Below are positions 1 to 15,194 of a stretch of DNA of 64,000 bases, piece after piece. Source of the stretch: Apostichopus japonicus (lineage: Eukaryota > Echinodermata > Holothuroidea > Aspidochirotida > Stichopodidae). A program made the position numbers and the translations under genes. Position 1 is the first letter of the stretch. Every line of letters begins with the position of its first letter. The DNA is taken from the NCBI RefSeq assembly GCF_037975245.1, contig NC_092569.1:8304501-8368500 (forward strand), given 5' to 3'. The notes beneath the pieces are model-generated. The model worked only from the letters and a program-made list of their open reading frames with translations. It was not told the DNA's origin and searched no databases.

Positions 1-978
1 AACGCAAATTCGATTGATCGGTACCGCACATTCGATTGATCGATACTGCGATATCGATTTATAGGTACCGCACATTCGATTGATCGGTACCGCACATTCG
101 ATTGATCGGTAGCGCACATTCGATTGATCGATACCGCACATTCGATTGATCGATATCGCACCTTCGATAGATCGATACTGCGCATTCGATTAGTCGATAA
201 CGCACATCGATTGATCGATACCGCACATTCGATTGATCGGTACAGCACATTCGATTGATCGATAACGCACATTCGATAGATCGATACTGCGCATTCAATT
301 AGTCGATAACGCACATCGATTGATTGATACCGCACATTCGAATGATCGATACTGCGCTTTCGAATTATCAGTACCGCAGATTCGGTTGATCGGTACCGCG
401 CGTTCGATTGATCGGTACCGCGCATTCGATTGATCGGTACCGAACATTCGATTGATCGATACAGCACATTCGATACATCGATACTGCACATTCGATTAGT
501 CGATAACGCACATCGATTGATCGATACCGCACATTCGATTGATCGATACTGCGCTTTCGATTTATCGGTACCACGCATTCGATTGATCGGTACCGCACAT
601 TCGACTGATCGGTACCGCACATTCGATTGATCGATACCGCACAATCGATTGATCAGTACCGCACATTAAATTGATCGATACCGCACATTCGATTGATCGG
701 TACCGCGCATTCGATTGATCGGTATCGCACATTCGATTGATCGGTACCGCACATTCGATTGATCGATAACGCAAATTCGATTGATCGGTACCGCACATTC
801 GATTGATCGATACTGCGATATCGATTTATAGGTACCGCACATTCGATTGATCGGTACCGCACATTCGATTGATCGGTAGCGCACATTCGATTGATCGATA
901 CCGCACATTCGATTGATCGATATCGCACCTTCGATAGATCGATACTGCGCATTCGATTAGTCGATAACGCACATCGAT
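1..978. repeat. Satellite cassette (copy 1 of 3)
   Basis: A cassette of about 980 bp that begins AACGCAAATTCG and contains the rare variant GCGATATCGATTTATAGG. It recurs at 3904-4881 (offset 3,903) and 7733-8710 (a further 3,829). Within each copy the first 211 bp are repeated 767 bp downstream (1 and 768; 3904 and 4671; 7733 and 8500). This is a repeat-within-repeat pattern typical of unequal crossing-over. Copy 1 may be cut at its left end by the window edge. Confidence 0.85.
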
Positions 979-2662
979 TTTTCGGTAGCGCACATTCGAT
1001 TGATCGGTACCGCACATTCGATTGATCGATACCGCACATTCTATTGATCGATACTGCGCTTTCGATTTATCGGTACCACGCATTCGATTGATCGATACCG
1101 CACATTGGATTGATCGGTAACGCATATTCGATTGATCGATACCGCACATTCGATTGATCGGTACCGCACATTCGATTGATCGATACTGCGCTATCGATTT
1201 ATCGGTACCGCGCATTCGATTGATCGATACCGAACATTCGATTGATCGATACCGCACATTCGATTGATCGATACCGCACATTCGATAGATCGATACTGCG
1301 CATTCGATTAGTCGATGACGCACATCGATTGATCGATACCGCACATTCGATTGATCGATACTGCGCTTTCGATTTATCGGTACCGCACATTCGATTGATC
1401 GGTACCGCACATTCGATTGATCGATACCGCACATTCGATTGATCGATACCGCGCTTTCGATTTATCGGTACCGCACATTCGATTGATCGGTACCGCACAT
1501 TCGATTGATCGGTACCGCACATTCGATTGATCGGTAACGCACATTCGATTGAACGGTACCGCACATTCGATTGATCGATTCTAAGCTATCGATTGATCGA
1601 TACCGCACATTCGATTGATCGGTACCGCACATTCGATTGATCGGTACCGCACATTCGATTGATCAATACCGCACATTAAATTGATCGATACCGCACATTC
1701 GATTGATCGATACCGCACATTCGATTGTTCGATACCGCACATTCGATTGATCGATACCGCACATTCGATTGATCGATACCGAACATTGGATAGATCGATA
1801 CTGCACATTCGATTAGTCGATAACGCACATCGATTGATCGATACCGCGCATTCGATTGATAGGTACCGCACATTCGATTGATCGATACGGCACATTCGAT
1901 TGATCGTTACCGCACATTCGATTGATTGATACCGCAAAATCGATTGATCGATACCTCACATTCGATTGATCGATTCCGCGCGTTCGATTGATCGATACAA
2001 CACATTCGATTAATCGATACCGCACATACGATTGATTGATAACGCACATTCGATTGATCGATAACGCACATTCGATTGATCGATACCGCACATTCGATTG
2101 ATCGATAACGCACATTCGATTGATCGATGCTGCACTTTCGATTGATCGATACCGCACATTCGATTGATCGATACGGCAAAATCGATTGATCGATAACGCA
2201 CATTCGATAGATCGATACTGCGCATTCAATTAGTCGATAACGCACATCGATTGATTGATACCGCACATTCGAATGATCGATACTGCGCTTTCGAATTATC
2301 AGTACCGCAGATTCGATTGATCAATACCGCGCGTTCGATTGATCGGTACCGCGCATTCGATTGATCGGTACCGAACATTCGATTGATCGATACTGCACAT
2401 TCGATTGATCGATACCGCACATTCGATTGATCGATACCGAACATTGGATAGTATCGATACTGCACATTCGATTAGTAAATACGCACATCGATTGATCTAT
2501 ACCGCGCATTCGATTGATCGGTACCGCACATTCGATTGATCGGTACCGCACATTCGATTGATCGATACTGCGCTATCGATTTTTCGGTACCGCACATTCG
2601 ATTGATCGGTACCGCACATTCGATTGATCGATACCGCACATTCTATTGATCGATACTGCGCT

Positions 2663-5600
2663 TTCGATTTATCGGTACCACGCATTCGATTGATCGATAC
2701 CGCACATTGGATTGATCGGTACCGCCCATTCGATTGATCGATACCGCACATTCGATTGATCGGTACCGCACATTCGATTGATCGATACTGCGCTATCGAT
2801 TTATCGGTACCGCGCATTCGATTGATCGATACCGAACATTCGATTGATCGATACAGCACATTCGATTGATCGATACCGCACATTCGATAGATCGATACTG
2901 CGCATTCGATTAGTCGATACCGCACATCGATTGATCGATACCGCACATTCGATTGATCGATACTGCGCTTTCGATTTATCGGTACCGCACATTCGATTGA
3001 TCGGTACCGCACATTCGATTGATCGATACCGCACATTCGATTGATCGATACTGCGCTTTCGATTTATCGGTACCGCACATTCGATTGATCGGTACCGCAC
3101 ATTCGATTGATCGGTACCGCACATTCGATTGATCGGTAACGCACATTCGATTGAACGGTACGGCACATTCGATTGATCGATTCTAAGCTATCGATTGATC
3201 GATACCGCACATTCGATTGATCGGTACCGCACATTCGATTGATCGGTACCGCACATTCGATTGATCGATACCGCACATTAAATTGATCGATACCGCACAT
3301 TCGATTGATCGATTACGCACATTCGATTGATCGATGCTGCACTTTCGATTGATCGATACCGCACACTCGATTGATCATTAACGCACATTAGATTGATCGG
3401 TAACACACATTCGATTGATCGGTACGGCACATTCGATATTCGGTATCACATTCGATTGATCGATACAGCACATTCGATACGTCGATACTGCACATTCGAT
3501 TAGTCGATAACGCACATCGATTGATCGATACCGCACATTCGATTGATCGATACTGCGCTTTCGATTTATCGGTACCACGCATTCGATTGATCGGTACCGC
3601 ACATTCGACTGATCGGTACCGCACATTCGATTGATCGATACCGCACAATCGATTGATCAGTACCGCACATTAAATTGATCGATACCGCACATTCGATTGA
3701 TCGGTAAAGCGCATTCGATTGATCGGTATTGCACATTCGATTGATCGGTACCGCACATTCGATTGATCGATAACGCACAATCGATTGATCAGTACCGCAC
3801 ATTAAATTGATCGATACCGCACATTCGATTGATCGGTAAAGCGCATTCGATTGATCGGTATTGCACATTCGATTGATCGGTACCGCACATTCGATTGATC
3901 GATAACGCAAATTCGATTGATCGGTACCGCACATTCGATTGATCGATACTGCGATATCGATTTATAGGTACCGCACATTCGATTGATCGGTACCGCACAT
4001 TCGATTGATCGGTAGCGCACATTCGATTGATCGATACCGCACATTCGATTGATCGATATCGCACCTTCGATAGATCGATACTGCGCATTCGATTAGTCGA
4101 TAACGCACATCGATTGATCGATACCGCACATTCGATTGATCGGTACAGCACATTCGATTGATCGATAACGCACATTCGATAGATCGATACTGCGCATTCA
4201 ATTAGTCGATAACGCACATCGATTGATTGATACCGCACATTCGAATGATCGATACTGCGCTTTCGAATTATCAGTACCGCAGATTCGATTGATCGGTACC
4301 GCGCGTTCGATTGATCGGTACCGCGCATTCGATTGATCGGTACCGAACATTCGATTGATCGATACAGCACATTCGATACATCGATACTGCACATTCGATT
4401 AGTCGATAACGCACATCGATTGATCGATACCGCACATTCGATTGATCGATACTGCGCTTTCGATTTATCGGTACCACGCATTCGATTGATCGGTACCGCA
4501 CATTCGACTGATCGGTACCGCACATTCGATTGATCGATACCGCACAATCGATTGATCAGTACCGCACATTAAATTGATCGATACCGCACATTCGATTGAT
4601 CGGTACCGCGCATTCGATTGATCGGTATCGCACATTCGATTGATCGGTACCGCACATTCGATTGATCGATAACGCAAATTCGATTGATCGGTACCGCACA
4701 TTCGATTGATCGATACTGCGATATCGATTTATAGGTACCGCACATTCGATTGATCGGTACCGCACATTCGATTGATCGGTAGCGCACATTCGATTGATCG
4801 ATACCGCACATTCGATTGATCGATATCGCACCTTCGATAGATCGATACTGCGCATTCGATTAGTCGATAACGCACATCGATTGATCGATACCGCACATTC
4901 GATTGATCGGTACAGCACATTCGATTGATCGGTACCGCACATTAGATTGATCGGTACGGGACATTCGATTGATCGATACCGCACATTCGATTGATCGATA
5001 CCGTACATTCGATTAATGGGTACAGCACATTCGATTGATCGATACCGCACATTCGATTGATCGATTACGCACATTCGATAGATCGATACCGCGCATTCAA
5101 TTAGTCGATAACGCACATCGATTGATCGATACCGCACATTCGATTGATCGATACTGAGCTTTCTATTTATCAGTACCGCAGATTCGATTGATCGGTACCG
5201 CACATTCGATTGTTCGGTACCGCGCATTCGATTAATCGGTACCGCACATTCGATTGATCGGTACCGCACATTCGATTGATCGATACGGCACATTCGACTG
5301 ATCGATACCGCACATTCGATTGATCAATAGCGCACATTCGATTGATCGATACCGAACATTGGATAGATCGATACTGCACATTCGATTAGTCGATAACGCA
5401 CATCGATAAATCGATACCGCACATTCGAATGATCGATACCGCGCTTTCGATTTATCAGTAACGAAGATTCGATTGATCGGTACCGCACATTCGATTGATC
5501 GGTACCGCGCATTCGATTGATCGGTACCGCTTATTCGATTGATCGATAACGCACATTCGATTGATCGATACGGCACATTCGATTGATCGGTTCCGCACAT

Positions 5601-6491
5601 TCGATTGATCGGTAACACATATTCGATTGATCGGTACGGCACATTCGATTTTCGGTATCTCATTCGATTGATCGATACCGCAACATTCGATTGATCGATA
5701 ACGCACATTCGATTGATCGATGCTGCACTTTCGATTGATCGATACCGCACAATCGATTGATCGATAACGCACATTCGATTGATCGGTAACGCACATTCGA
5801 TTGATCGGTACGGCACATTCGATTTTCGGTATCACATTCGATTGATCGATACCGCACATTCGATTGATCGATAACGCACATTCGATAGATCGATACTGCA
5901 GATTCGATTAGTCGATAACGCACATCGATTGATCGGTACCGCACATTCGATTGATCGATACCGCGCTATCGATTGATCGATACCGCACATTCGATAGATC
6001 GATACTGCGCATTCGATTGATCGGTAACGCACATTCGATCGATCGATACGGCACATTCGATTGATCGATACAGCACATTCGATTGATCGATACCGCACAT
6101 TCGATTGATCGATACCGCACATTCCATTGATCGATACCGAACATTGGATAGATCGATACTGCACATTCGATTAGTCGATAACGCACATCGATTGATCGAT
6201 ACCGCGCATTCGATTGATAGGTACCGCACAATCGATTGATCGATACAGCACATTCGATTGATCGATACCGCACATTCGATTGATCGGTAACACATATTCG
6301 ATTGATCGGTACGGCACATTCGATTTTCGGTATCTCATTCGATTGATCGATACCGCACATTCGATTGATCGATAACGCACATTCGATTGATCGATGCTGC
6401 ACTTTCGATTGATCGATACCGCACAATCGATTGATCGATAACGCACATTCGATTGATCGGTAACGCACATTCGATTGATCGGTACGGCACA
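2663..6491. repeat. 3.83-kb satellite tandem duplication, copy 1
   Basis: This segment is repeated directly after itself at 6492-10342. Every landmark variant I checked (for example ACATTGGATTGATCGG near 2706 and 6535, the TCTAAGCTATCG variant near 3182 and 7011, and the double TTAAATTGATCG near 3670 and 3793) reappears 3,829 bp downstream. The left boundary is placed where GCGCTTTCGATTT becomes GGCACATTCGATTT, and can shift by about one monomer. The copy contains the 3904-4881 cassette. Confidence 0.9.
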
Positions 6492-9400
6492 TTCGATTTA
6501 TCGGTACCACGCATTCGATTGATCGATACCGCACATTGGATTGATCGGTACCGCCCATTCGATTGATCGATACCGCACATTCGATTGATCGGTACCGCAC
6601 ATTCGATTGATCGATACTGCGCTATCGATTTATCGGTACCGCGCATTCGATTGATCGATACCGAACATTCGATTGATCGATACAGCACATTCGATTGATC
6701 GATACCGCACATTCGATAGATCGATACTGCGCATTCGATTAGTCGATACCGCACATCGATTGATCGATACCGCACATTCGATTGATCGATACTGCGCTTT
6801 CGATTTATCGGTACCGCACATTCGATTGATCGGTACCGCACATTCGATTGATCGATACCGCACATTCGATTGATCGATACTGCGCTTTCGATTTATCGGT
6901 ACCGCACATTCGATTGATCGGTACCGCACATTCGATTGATCGGTACCGCACATTCGATTGATCGGTAACGCACATTCGATTGAACGGTACGGCACATTCG
7001 ATTGATCGATTCTAAGCTATCGATTGATCGATACCGCACATTCGATTGATCGGTACCGCACATTCGATTGATCGGTACCGCACATTCGATTGATCGATAC
7101 CGCACATTAAATTGATCGATACCGCACATTCGATTGATCGATTACGCACATTCGATTGATCGATGCTGCACTTTCGATTGATCGATACCGCACACTCGAT
7201 TGATCATTAACGCACATTAGATTGATCGGTAACACACATTCGATTGATCGGTACGGCACATTCGATATTCGGTATCACATTCGATTGATCGATACAGCAC
7301 ATTCGATACGTCGATACTGCACATTCGATTAGTCGATAACGCACATCGATTGATCGATACCGCACATTCGATTGATCGATACTGCGCTTTCGATTTATCG
7401 GTACCACGCATTCGATTGATCGGTACCGCACATTCGACTGATCGGTACCGCACATTCGATTGATCGATACCGCACAATCGATTGATCAGTACCGCACATT
7501 AAATTGATCGATACCGCACATTCGATTGATCGGTAAAGCGCATTCGATTGATCGGTATTGCACATTCGATTGATCGGTACCGCACATTCGATTGATCGAT
7601 AACGCACAATCGATTGATCAGTACCGCACATTAAATTGATCGATACCGCACATTCGATTGATCGGTAAAGCGCATTCGATTGATCGGTATTGCACATTCG
7701 ATTGATCGGTACCGCACATTCGATTGATCGATAACGCAAATTCGATTGATCGGTACCGCACATTCGATTGATCGATACTGCGATATCGATTTATAGGTAC
7801 CGCACATTCGATTGATCGGTACCGCACATTCGATTGATCGGTAGCGCACATTCGATTGATCGATACCGCACATTCGATTGATCGATATCGCACCTTCGAT
7901 AGATCGATACTGCGCATTCGATTAGTCGATAACGCACATCGATTGATCGATACCGCACATTCGATTGATCGGTACAGCACATTCGATTGATCGATAACGC
8001 ACATTCGATAGATCGATACTGCGCATTCAATTAGTCGATAACGCACATCGATTGATTGATACCGCACATTCGAATGATCGATACTGCGCTTTCGAATTAT
8101 CAGTACCGCAGATTCGATTGATCGGTACCGCGCGTTCGATTGATCGGTACCGCGCATTCGATTGATCGGTACCGAACATTCGATTGATCGATACAGCACA
8201 TTCGATACATCGATACTGCACATTCGATTAGTCGATAACGCACATCGATTGATCGATACCGCACATTCGATTGATCGATACTGCGCTTTCGATTTATCGG
8301 TACCACGCATTCGATTGATCGGTACCGCACATTCGACTGATCGGTACCGCACATTCGATTGATCGATACCGCACAATCGATTGATCAGTACCGCACATTA
8401 AATTGATCGATACCGCACATTCGATTGATCGGTACCGCGCATTCGATTGATCGGTATCGCACATTCGATTGATCGGTACCGCACATTCGATTGATCGATA
8501 ACGCAAATTCGATTGATCGGTACCGCACATTCGATTGATCGATACTGCGATATCGATTTATAGGTACCGCACATTCGATTGATCGGTACCGCACATTCGA
8601 TTGATCGGTAGCGCACATTCGATTGATCGATACCGCACATTCGATTGATCGATATCGCACCTTCGATAGATCGATACTGCGCATTCGATTAGTCGATAAC
8701 GCACATCGATTGATCGATACCGCACATTCGATTGATCGGTACAGCACATTCGATTGATCGGTACCGCACATTAGATTGATCGGTACGGGACATTCGATTG
8801 ATCGATACCGCACATTCGATTGATCGATACCGTACATTCGATTAATGGGTACAGCACATTCGATTGATCGATACCGCACATTCGATTGATCGATTACGCA
8901 CATTCGATAGATCGATACCGCGCATTCAATTAGTCGATAACGCACATCGATTGATCGATACCGCACATTCGATTGATCGATACTGAGCTTTCTATTTATC
9001 AGTACCGCAGATTCGATTGATCGGTACCGCACATTCGATTGTTCGGTACCGCGCATTCGATTAATCGGTACCGCACATTCGATTGATCGGTACCGCACAT
9101 TCGATTGATCGATACGGCACATTCGACTGATCGATACCGCACATTCGATTGATCAATAGCGCACATTCGATTGATCGATACCGAACATTGGATAGATCGA
9201 TACTGCACATTCGATTAGTCGATAACGCACATCGATAAATCGATACCGCACATTCGAATGATCGATACCGCGCTTTCGATTTATCAGTAACGAAGATTCG
9301 ATTGATCGGTACCGCACATTCGATTGATCGGTACCGCGCATTCGATTGATCGGTACCGCTTATTCGATTGATCGATAACGCACATTCGATTGATCGATAC

Positions 9401-10342
9401 GGCACATTCGATTGATCGGTTCCGCACATTCGATTGATCGGTAACACATATTCGATTGATCGGTACGGCACATTCGATTTTCGGTATCTCATTCGATTGA
9501 TCGATACCGCAACATTCGATTGATCGATAACGCACATTCGATTGATCGATGCTGCACTTTCGATTGATCGATACCGCACAATCGATTGATCGATAACGCA
9601 CATTCGATTGATCGGTAACGCACATTCGATTGATCGGTACGGCACATTCGATTTTCGGTATCACATTCGATTGATCGATACCGCACATTCGATTGATCGA
9701 TAACGCACATTCGATAGATCGATACTGCAGATTCGATTAGTCGATAACGCACATCGATTGATCGGTACCGCACATTCGATTGATCGATACCGCGCTATCG
9801 ATTGATCGATACCGCACATTCGATAGATCGATACTGCGCATTCGATTGATCGGTAACGCACATTCGATCGATCGATACGGCACATTCGATTGATCGATAC
9901 AGCACATTCGATTGATCGATACCGCACATTCGATTGATCGATACCGCACATTCCATTGATCGATACCGAACATTGGATAGATCGATACTGCACATTCGAT
10001 TAGTCGATAACGCACATCGATTGATCGATACCGCGCATTCGATTGATAGGTACCGCACAATCGATTGATCGATACCGCGCGTTCGATTGATCGATACAGC
10101 ACATTCGATTGATCGATACCGCACATTCGATTGATCGGTAACACATATTCGATTGATCGGTACGGCACATTCGATTTTCGGTATCTCATTCGATTGATCG
10201 ATACCGCACATTCGATTGATCGATAACGCACATTCGATTGATCGATGCTGCACTTTCGATTGATCGATACCGCACAATCGATTGATCGATAACGCACATT
10301 CGATTGATCGGTAACGCACATTCGATTGATCGGTACGGCACA
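6492..10342. repeat. 3.85-kb satellite tandem duplication, copy 2
   Basis: Direct copy of 2663-6491. The only length difference I found is one extra 22-bp monomer near 10070 (the GCGCGTTCGATTG variant), which is absent near 6240. This makes copy 2 3,851 bp long. After about 10342 the sequence changes from the copy-1 continuation (ATTTATCGGTACC) to ATTTTCGGTATC. Such high identity fits either a very recent unequal exchange or an assembly duplication. Confidence 0.9.
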
Positions 10343-13300
10343 TTCGATTTTCGGTATCACATTCGATTAATCGATACCGCACATTCGATTGATCGATAAC
10401 GCACATTCGATAGATCGATACTGCAGATTCGATTAGTCGATAACGCACATCGATTGATCGGTACCGCACATTCGATTGATCGATACCGCGCTATCGATTG
10501 ATCGATACCGCACATTCGATTAATCGATTCAACACATTCGATTGATTGGTACCGAACATTCGATTGATCGGTACCGCACATACGATTGATCGGTAACGCA
10601 CATTCGATTCATCGATATCGCACATTCGATTAATCTGTACTGCACTTTCGATTGACCGATACCGCACATTCGATAGATCGATACTGCGCATTCGATTTAT
10701 CGATAACGCACATCGATTGATCGATACCGCACATTCGATCGATCGATACTGCACATTCGATTTTCGGTATCACAGTCGATTGATCGATACAGTACATTCG
10801 ATAGATCGATACTGCACATTCGATTAGTCGATAACGCACATCGATTGATCGATACCGCGCATTCGATTGATCGGTACCGCACATTCGATTGATCGATACC
10901 GCACATTCGAATGATTGATACCGAACATTCGAGAGATCGATACTGCGCATTCGATTTATCGATAACGCACATCGATTGATCGATACCGCACATTCGATCG
11001 ATCGATACTGCACATTCGATTTTCGGTATCACAGTCGATTGATCGATACAGTACATTCGATAGATCGATACTGCACATTCGATTAGTCGATAACGCACAT
11101 CGATTGATCGATACCGCACATTCGATTGATCGGTACCGCCCATTCGATTGATCGATACCGCACATTCGAATGATTGATACCGCACATTCGATAGATCGAT
11201 ACTGCGCATTCGATTGATCGGTAACGCACATTCGATCGATCGATACGGCACATTCGATTGATCGATACAGCACATTCGATTGATCGATACCGCACATTCG
11301 ATTGATCGATACCGCACATTCCATTGATCGATACCGAACATTGGATAGATCGATACTGCACATTCGATTAGTCGATAACGGTCATCGATTGATCGATAAC
11401 GCGCATTCGATTGATAGGTACCGCACATTCGATTGATCGATACGGCACATTCGATTGATCGGTACCGCACATTCGATTGATCGATACCGCGCGTTCGATT
11501 GATCGATACAACATATTCGATTGATCGATACCGCACATACGATTGATCGATAACGCACATTCGATTGATCGATAACGCACATTCGATTGATCGATAACGC
11601 ACATTCGATTGATCGATAACGCACATTCGATTGATCGATGCTGCACATTCGATTGATCGATACCGCACATTCGATTGATCGATACGGCAAAATCGATTGA
11701 TCGATAACGCACATTCGATAGATCGATACTGCGCATTCAATTAGTCGATAACGCACATCGATTGATTGATACCGCACATTCGAATGATCGATACTGCGCT
11801 TTCGAATTATCAGTACCGCAGATTCGATTGATCGGTACCGCGCGTTCGATTGATCGGTACCGCGCATTCGATTGATTGGTACCGCACATTCGATTGATCG
11901 ATACCGCACATTCGATTGATCGATACCGCGCATTCGATTGATCGATACCGAACATTGGATAGTATCGATACTGCACATTCGATTAGTAAATAACGCACAT
12001 CGATTGATCTATACCGCGCATTCGATTGATCGATACCGCACATTCGATTGATCGGTACCGCACATTCGATTGATCGATACTGCGCTATCGATTTTTCGGT
12101 ACCGCACATTCGATTGATCGGTACCGCACATTCGATTGATCGATACCGCACATTCTATTGATCGATACTGCGCTTTCGATTTATCGGTACCACGCATTCG
12201 ATTGATCGATACCGCACATTCGATTGATCGGTACCGCCCATTCGATTGATCGATACCGCACATTCGATTGATCGGTAACGCACATTCGATTGATCGATTC
12301 TGCGCTATCGATTTATCGGTACCGCGCATTCGATTGATCGATACCGCACATTCGATTGATCGATACCACACATTTGATTGATCGATTACGCACATTCGAT
12401 AGATCGATACCGCGCAATCAATTAGTCGATAACGCACATCGATTGATCGATACCGCACATTCGATTGATCGATACTGAGCTTTCGATTTATCAGTACCGC
12501 AGATTCGATTGATCGGTACCGCACATTCGATTGTTCGGTACCGCGCATTCGATTAATCGGTACCGCACATTCGATTGATCGGTAACGCACATTCGATTGA
12601 TCGATACGGCACATTCGACTGATCGATACCGCACATTCGATTGATCAATACCGCACATTCGATTGATCGATACCGAACATTGGATAGATCGATACTGCAC
12701 ATTCGATTAGTCGATAACGCACATCGATAAATCGATACCGCACATTCGAATGATCGATACTGCGCTTTCGATTTATCGGTACCGCACATTCGATTGATCG
12801 GTACCGCACATTCGATTGATCGGTACCGCACATTCGATTGATCGGTAACGCACATTCGATTGAACGGTACCGCACATTCGATTGATCGTTTCTAAGCTAT
12901 CGATTGATCGATACCGCACATTCGATTGATCGGTACCGCACATTCGATTGTTCGGTACCGCGCATTCGATTAATCGGTACCGCACATTCGATTGATCGGT
13001 AACCCACATTCGATTGATCGATACGGCACATTCGACTGATCGATACCGCACATTCGATTGATCAATACCGCACATTCGATTGATCGATACCGAACATTGG
13101 ATAGATCGATACTGCACATTCGATTAGTCGATAACGCACATCGATAAATCGATACCGCACATTCGAATGATCGATACTGCGCTTTCGATTTATCAGTAAC
13201 GCAGATTCGATTGATCGGTACCGCACATTCGATTGATCGGTACCGCGCATTCGATTGATCGGTACCGCTTATTCGATTGATCGATAACGCACATTCGATT

Positions 13301-15194
13301 GATCGATACGGCACATTCGATTGATCGGTTCCGCAATTTCGATTGATCGATACTGCACATTCGATTGATCGATACCTCACATTCGATTGATCGATACCGC
13401 GCGTTCGATTGATCGATACAGCACATTCGATTGATCGATACCGCACATTCGATTGATCGGTAACACATATTCGATTGATCGGTACGGCACATTCGATTTT
13501 CGGTATCTCATTCGATTGATCGGTACCGCACATTCGATTGATCGATAACGCACATTCGATAGATCGATACTGCACATTCGATTAGTCGATAACGCACATC
13601 GATTGATCGGTACCGCACATTCGATTGATCGATACTGCGCTACCGATTTATCGGTACCGCACATTCGATAGATCGGTACCGCACATTCGATTGACAAATA
13701 CCGCACATTCGATTGATTGTTACCGCACATTCGATTGATTGGTACCGCACATTCGATTGATTGTTACCGCACATTCGATTGATCGGTACCGCACATTCGA
13801 TTGATCGGTAGCGCACATTCGATTGATCGATACCGCACATTCGATTGATCGGTACCGCACATTCGACAGATCGATACTGCGCATTCGATTAGTCGATAAC
13901 GCACATTCGATTGATCGATACCGCACATTCGACTGATCGATACCATACATTCGATTGATCGGTACAGCACATTCGATTGATCGATACTGCGCTTTCGAAT
14001 TATCGGTACCACGCATTCGATAGATCGGTACCGCTCATTCGACTGATCGGTACCGCACATTCGATTGATCGGTACCGCACATTCGATTGATCGATATTGC
14101 ACATTCGATTGATCGGTACCGCGCATTCGATTGATCGGTACCGCACATTCGATTGATCGGTAGCGCACATTCGATTGATCGATACTGCGCTATCGATTTA
14201 TCGGTACCGCACATTCGATTGATAGATAGCGCACATTCGATTGATCGGTAGCGCACATTCGATTGATCGATACCGCATATTCGATTGATCGATACCGCAC
14301 TTCGATAGATCGATACTGCGCATTCGATTAGTCGATAACGCACATCGATTGATCGATACCGCACATTCGATCGATCGATACAACACATTCGATTGATCGA
14401 TACCGCACATTCGATAGATCGATACTGCGCATTCGATTAGTCGATAACGCACATCGATTGATCGATACCGCACATTCGATCTTTCGATACAGCACATTCG
14501 ATTGATCTATACCGCACATTCGATAGATCGATACCGCGCATTCAATTAGTCGATAACGCACATCGATTGATCGATACCGTACATTCAATTGATCGATACT
14601 GCGCTTTCGATTGATCAGTACCGCAGATTCGATTGATCGGTACCGCACATTCGATTGATCGATACCGCACAATCGATAGATCGATACTGCACATTCGATT
14701 AGTCGATAACGCACATCGATTGATCAATACCGCGCATTCGATTGATCGGTACCGCACATTCGATTGATCGGTACCGCACATCGATTGATCGATACCGAAC
14801 ATTCGATTGATCGATTCTGCGCTATCGATTGATCGATACCGCACATTCGATTGATCGGTAGCGCACATTCGATTGATCGGTACCGCACATTCGATTGATC
14901 GATACCGAACATTCGATTGATCGATTCTGCGCTATCGATTGATCGATACCGCACATTCGATTGATCGGTACCGCACATTCGATTGATCGGTACCGCACAT
15001 TCGATTGATCGATACCGAACATTCGATTGATCGATTCTGCGCTATCGATTGATCGATACCGCACATTCGATTGATCGATACCGCACATTCGAATGATCGG
15101 TACCGCACATTCGATTGATCGATAACGCACATCGATTGATCAATACCGCGCATTCGATTGATCGGTACCGCACATTCGATTGATCGATACCGCA

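Noticed and set aside
1242-1442. Plus-strand ORFs of about 66 codons in the satellite (for example with HSIDRYRTFD)
   Set aside because: They occur where variants replace the in-frame TGA of GATTGATCG. They are repeats of the same satellite and have no gene features.
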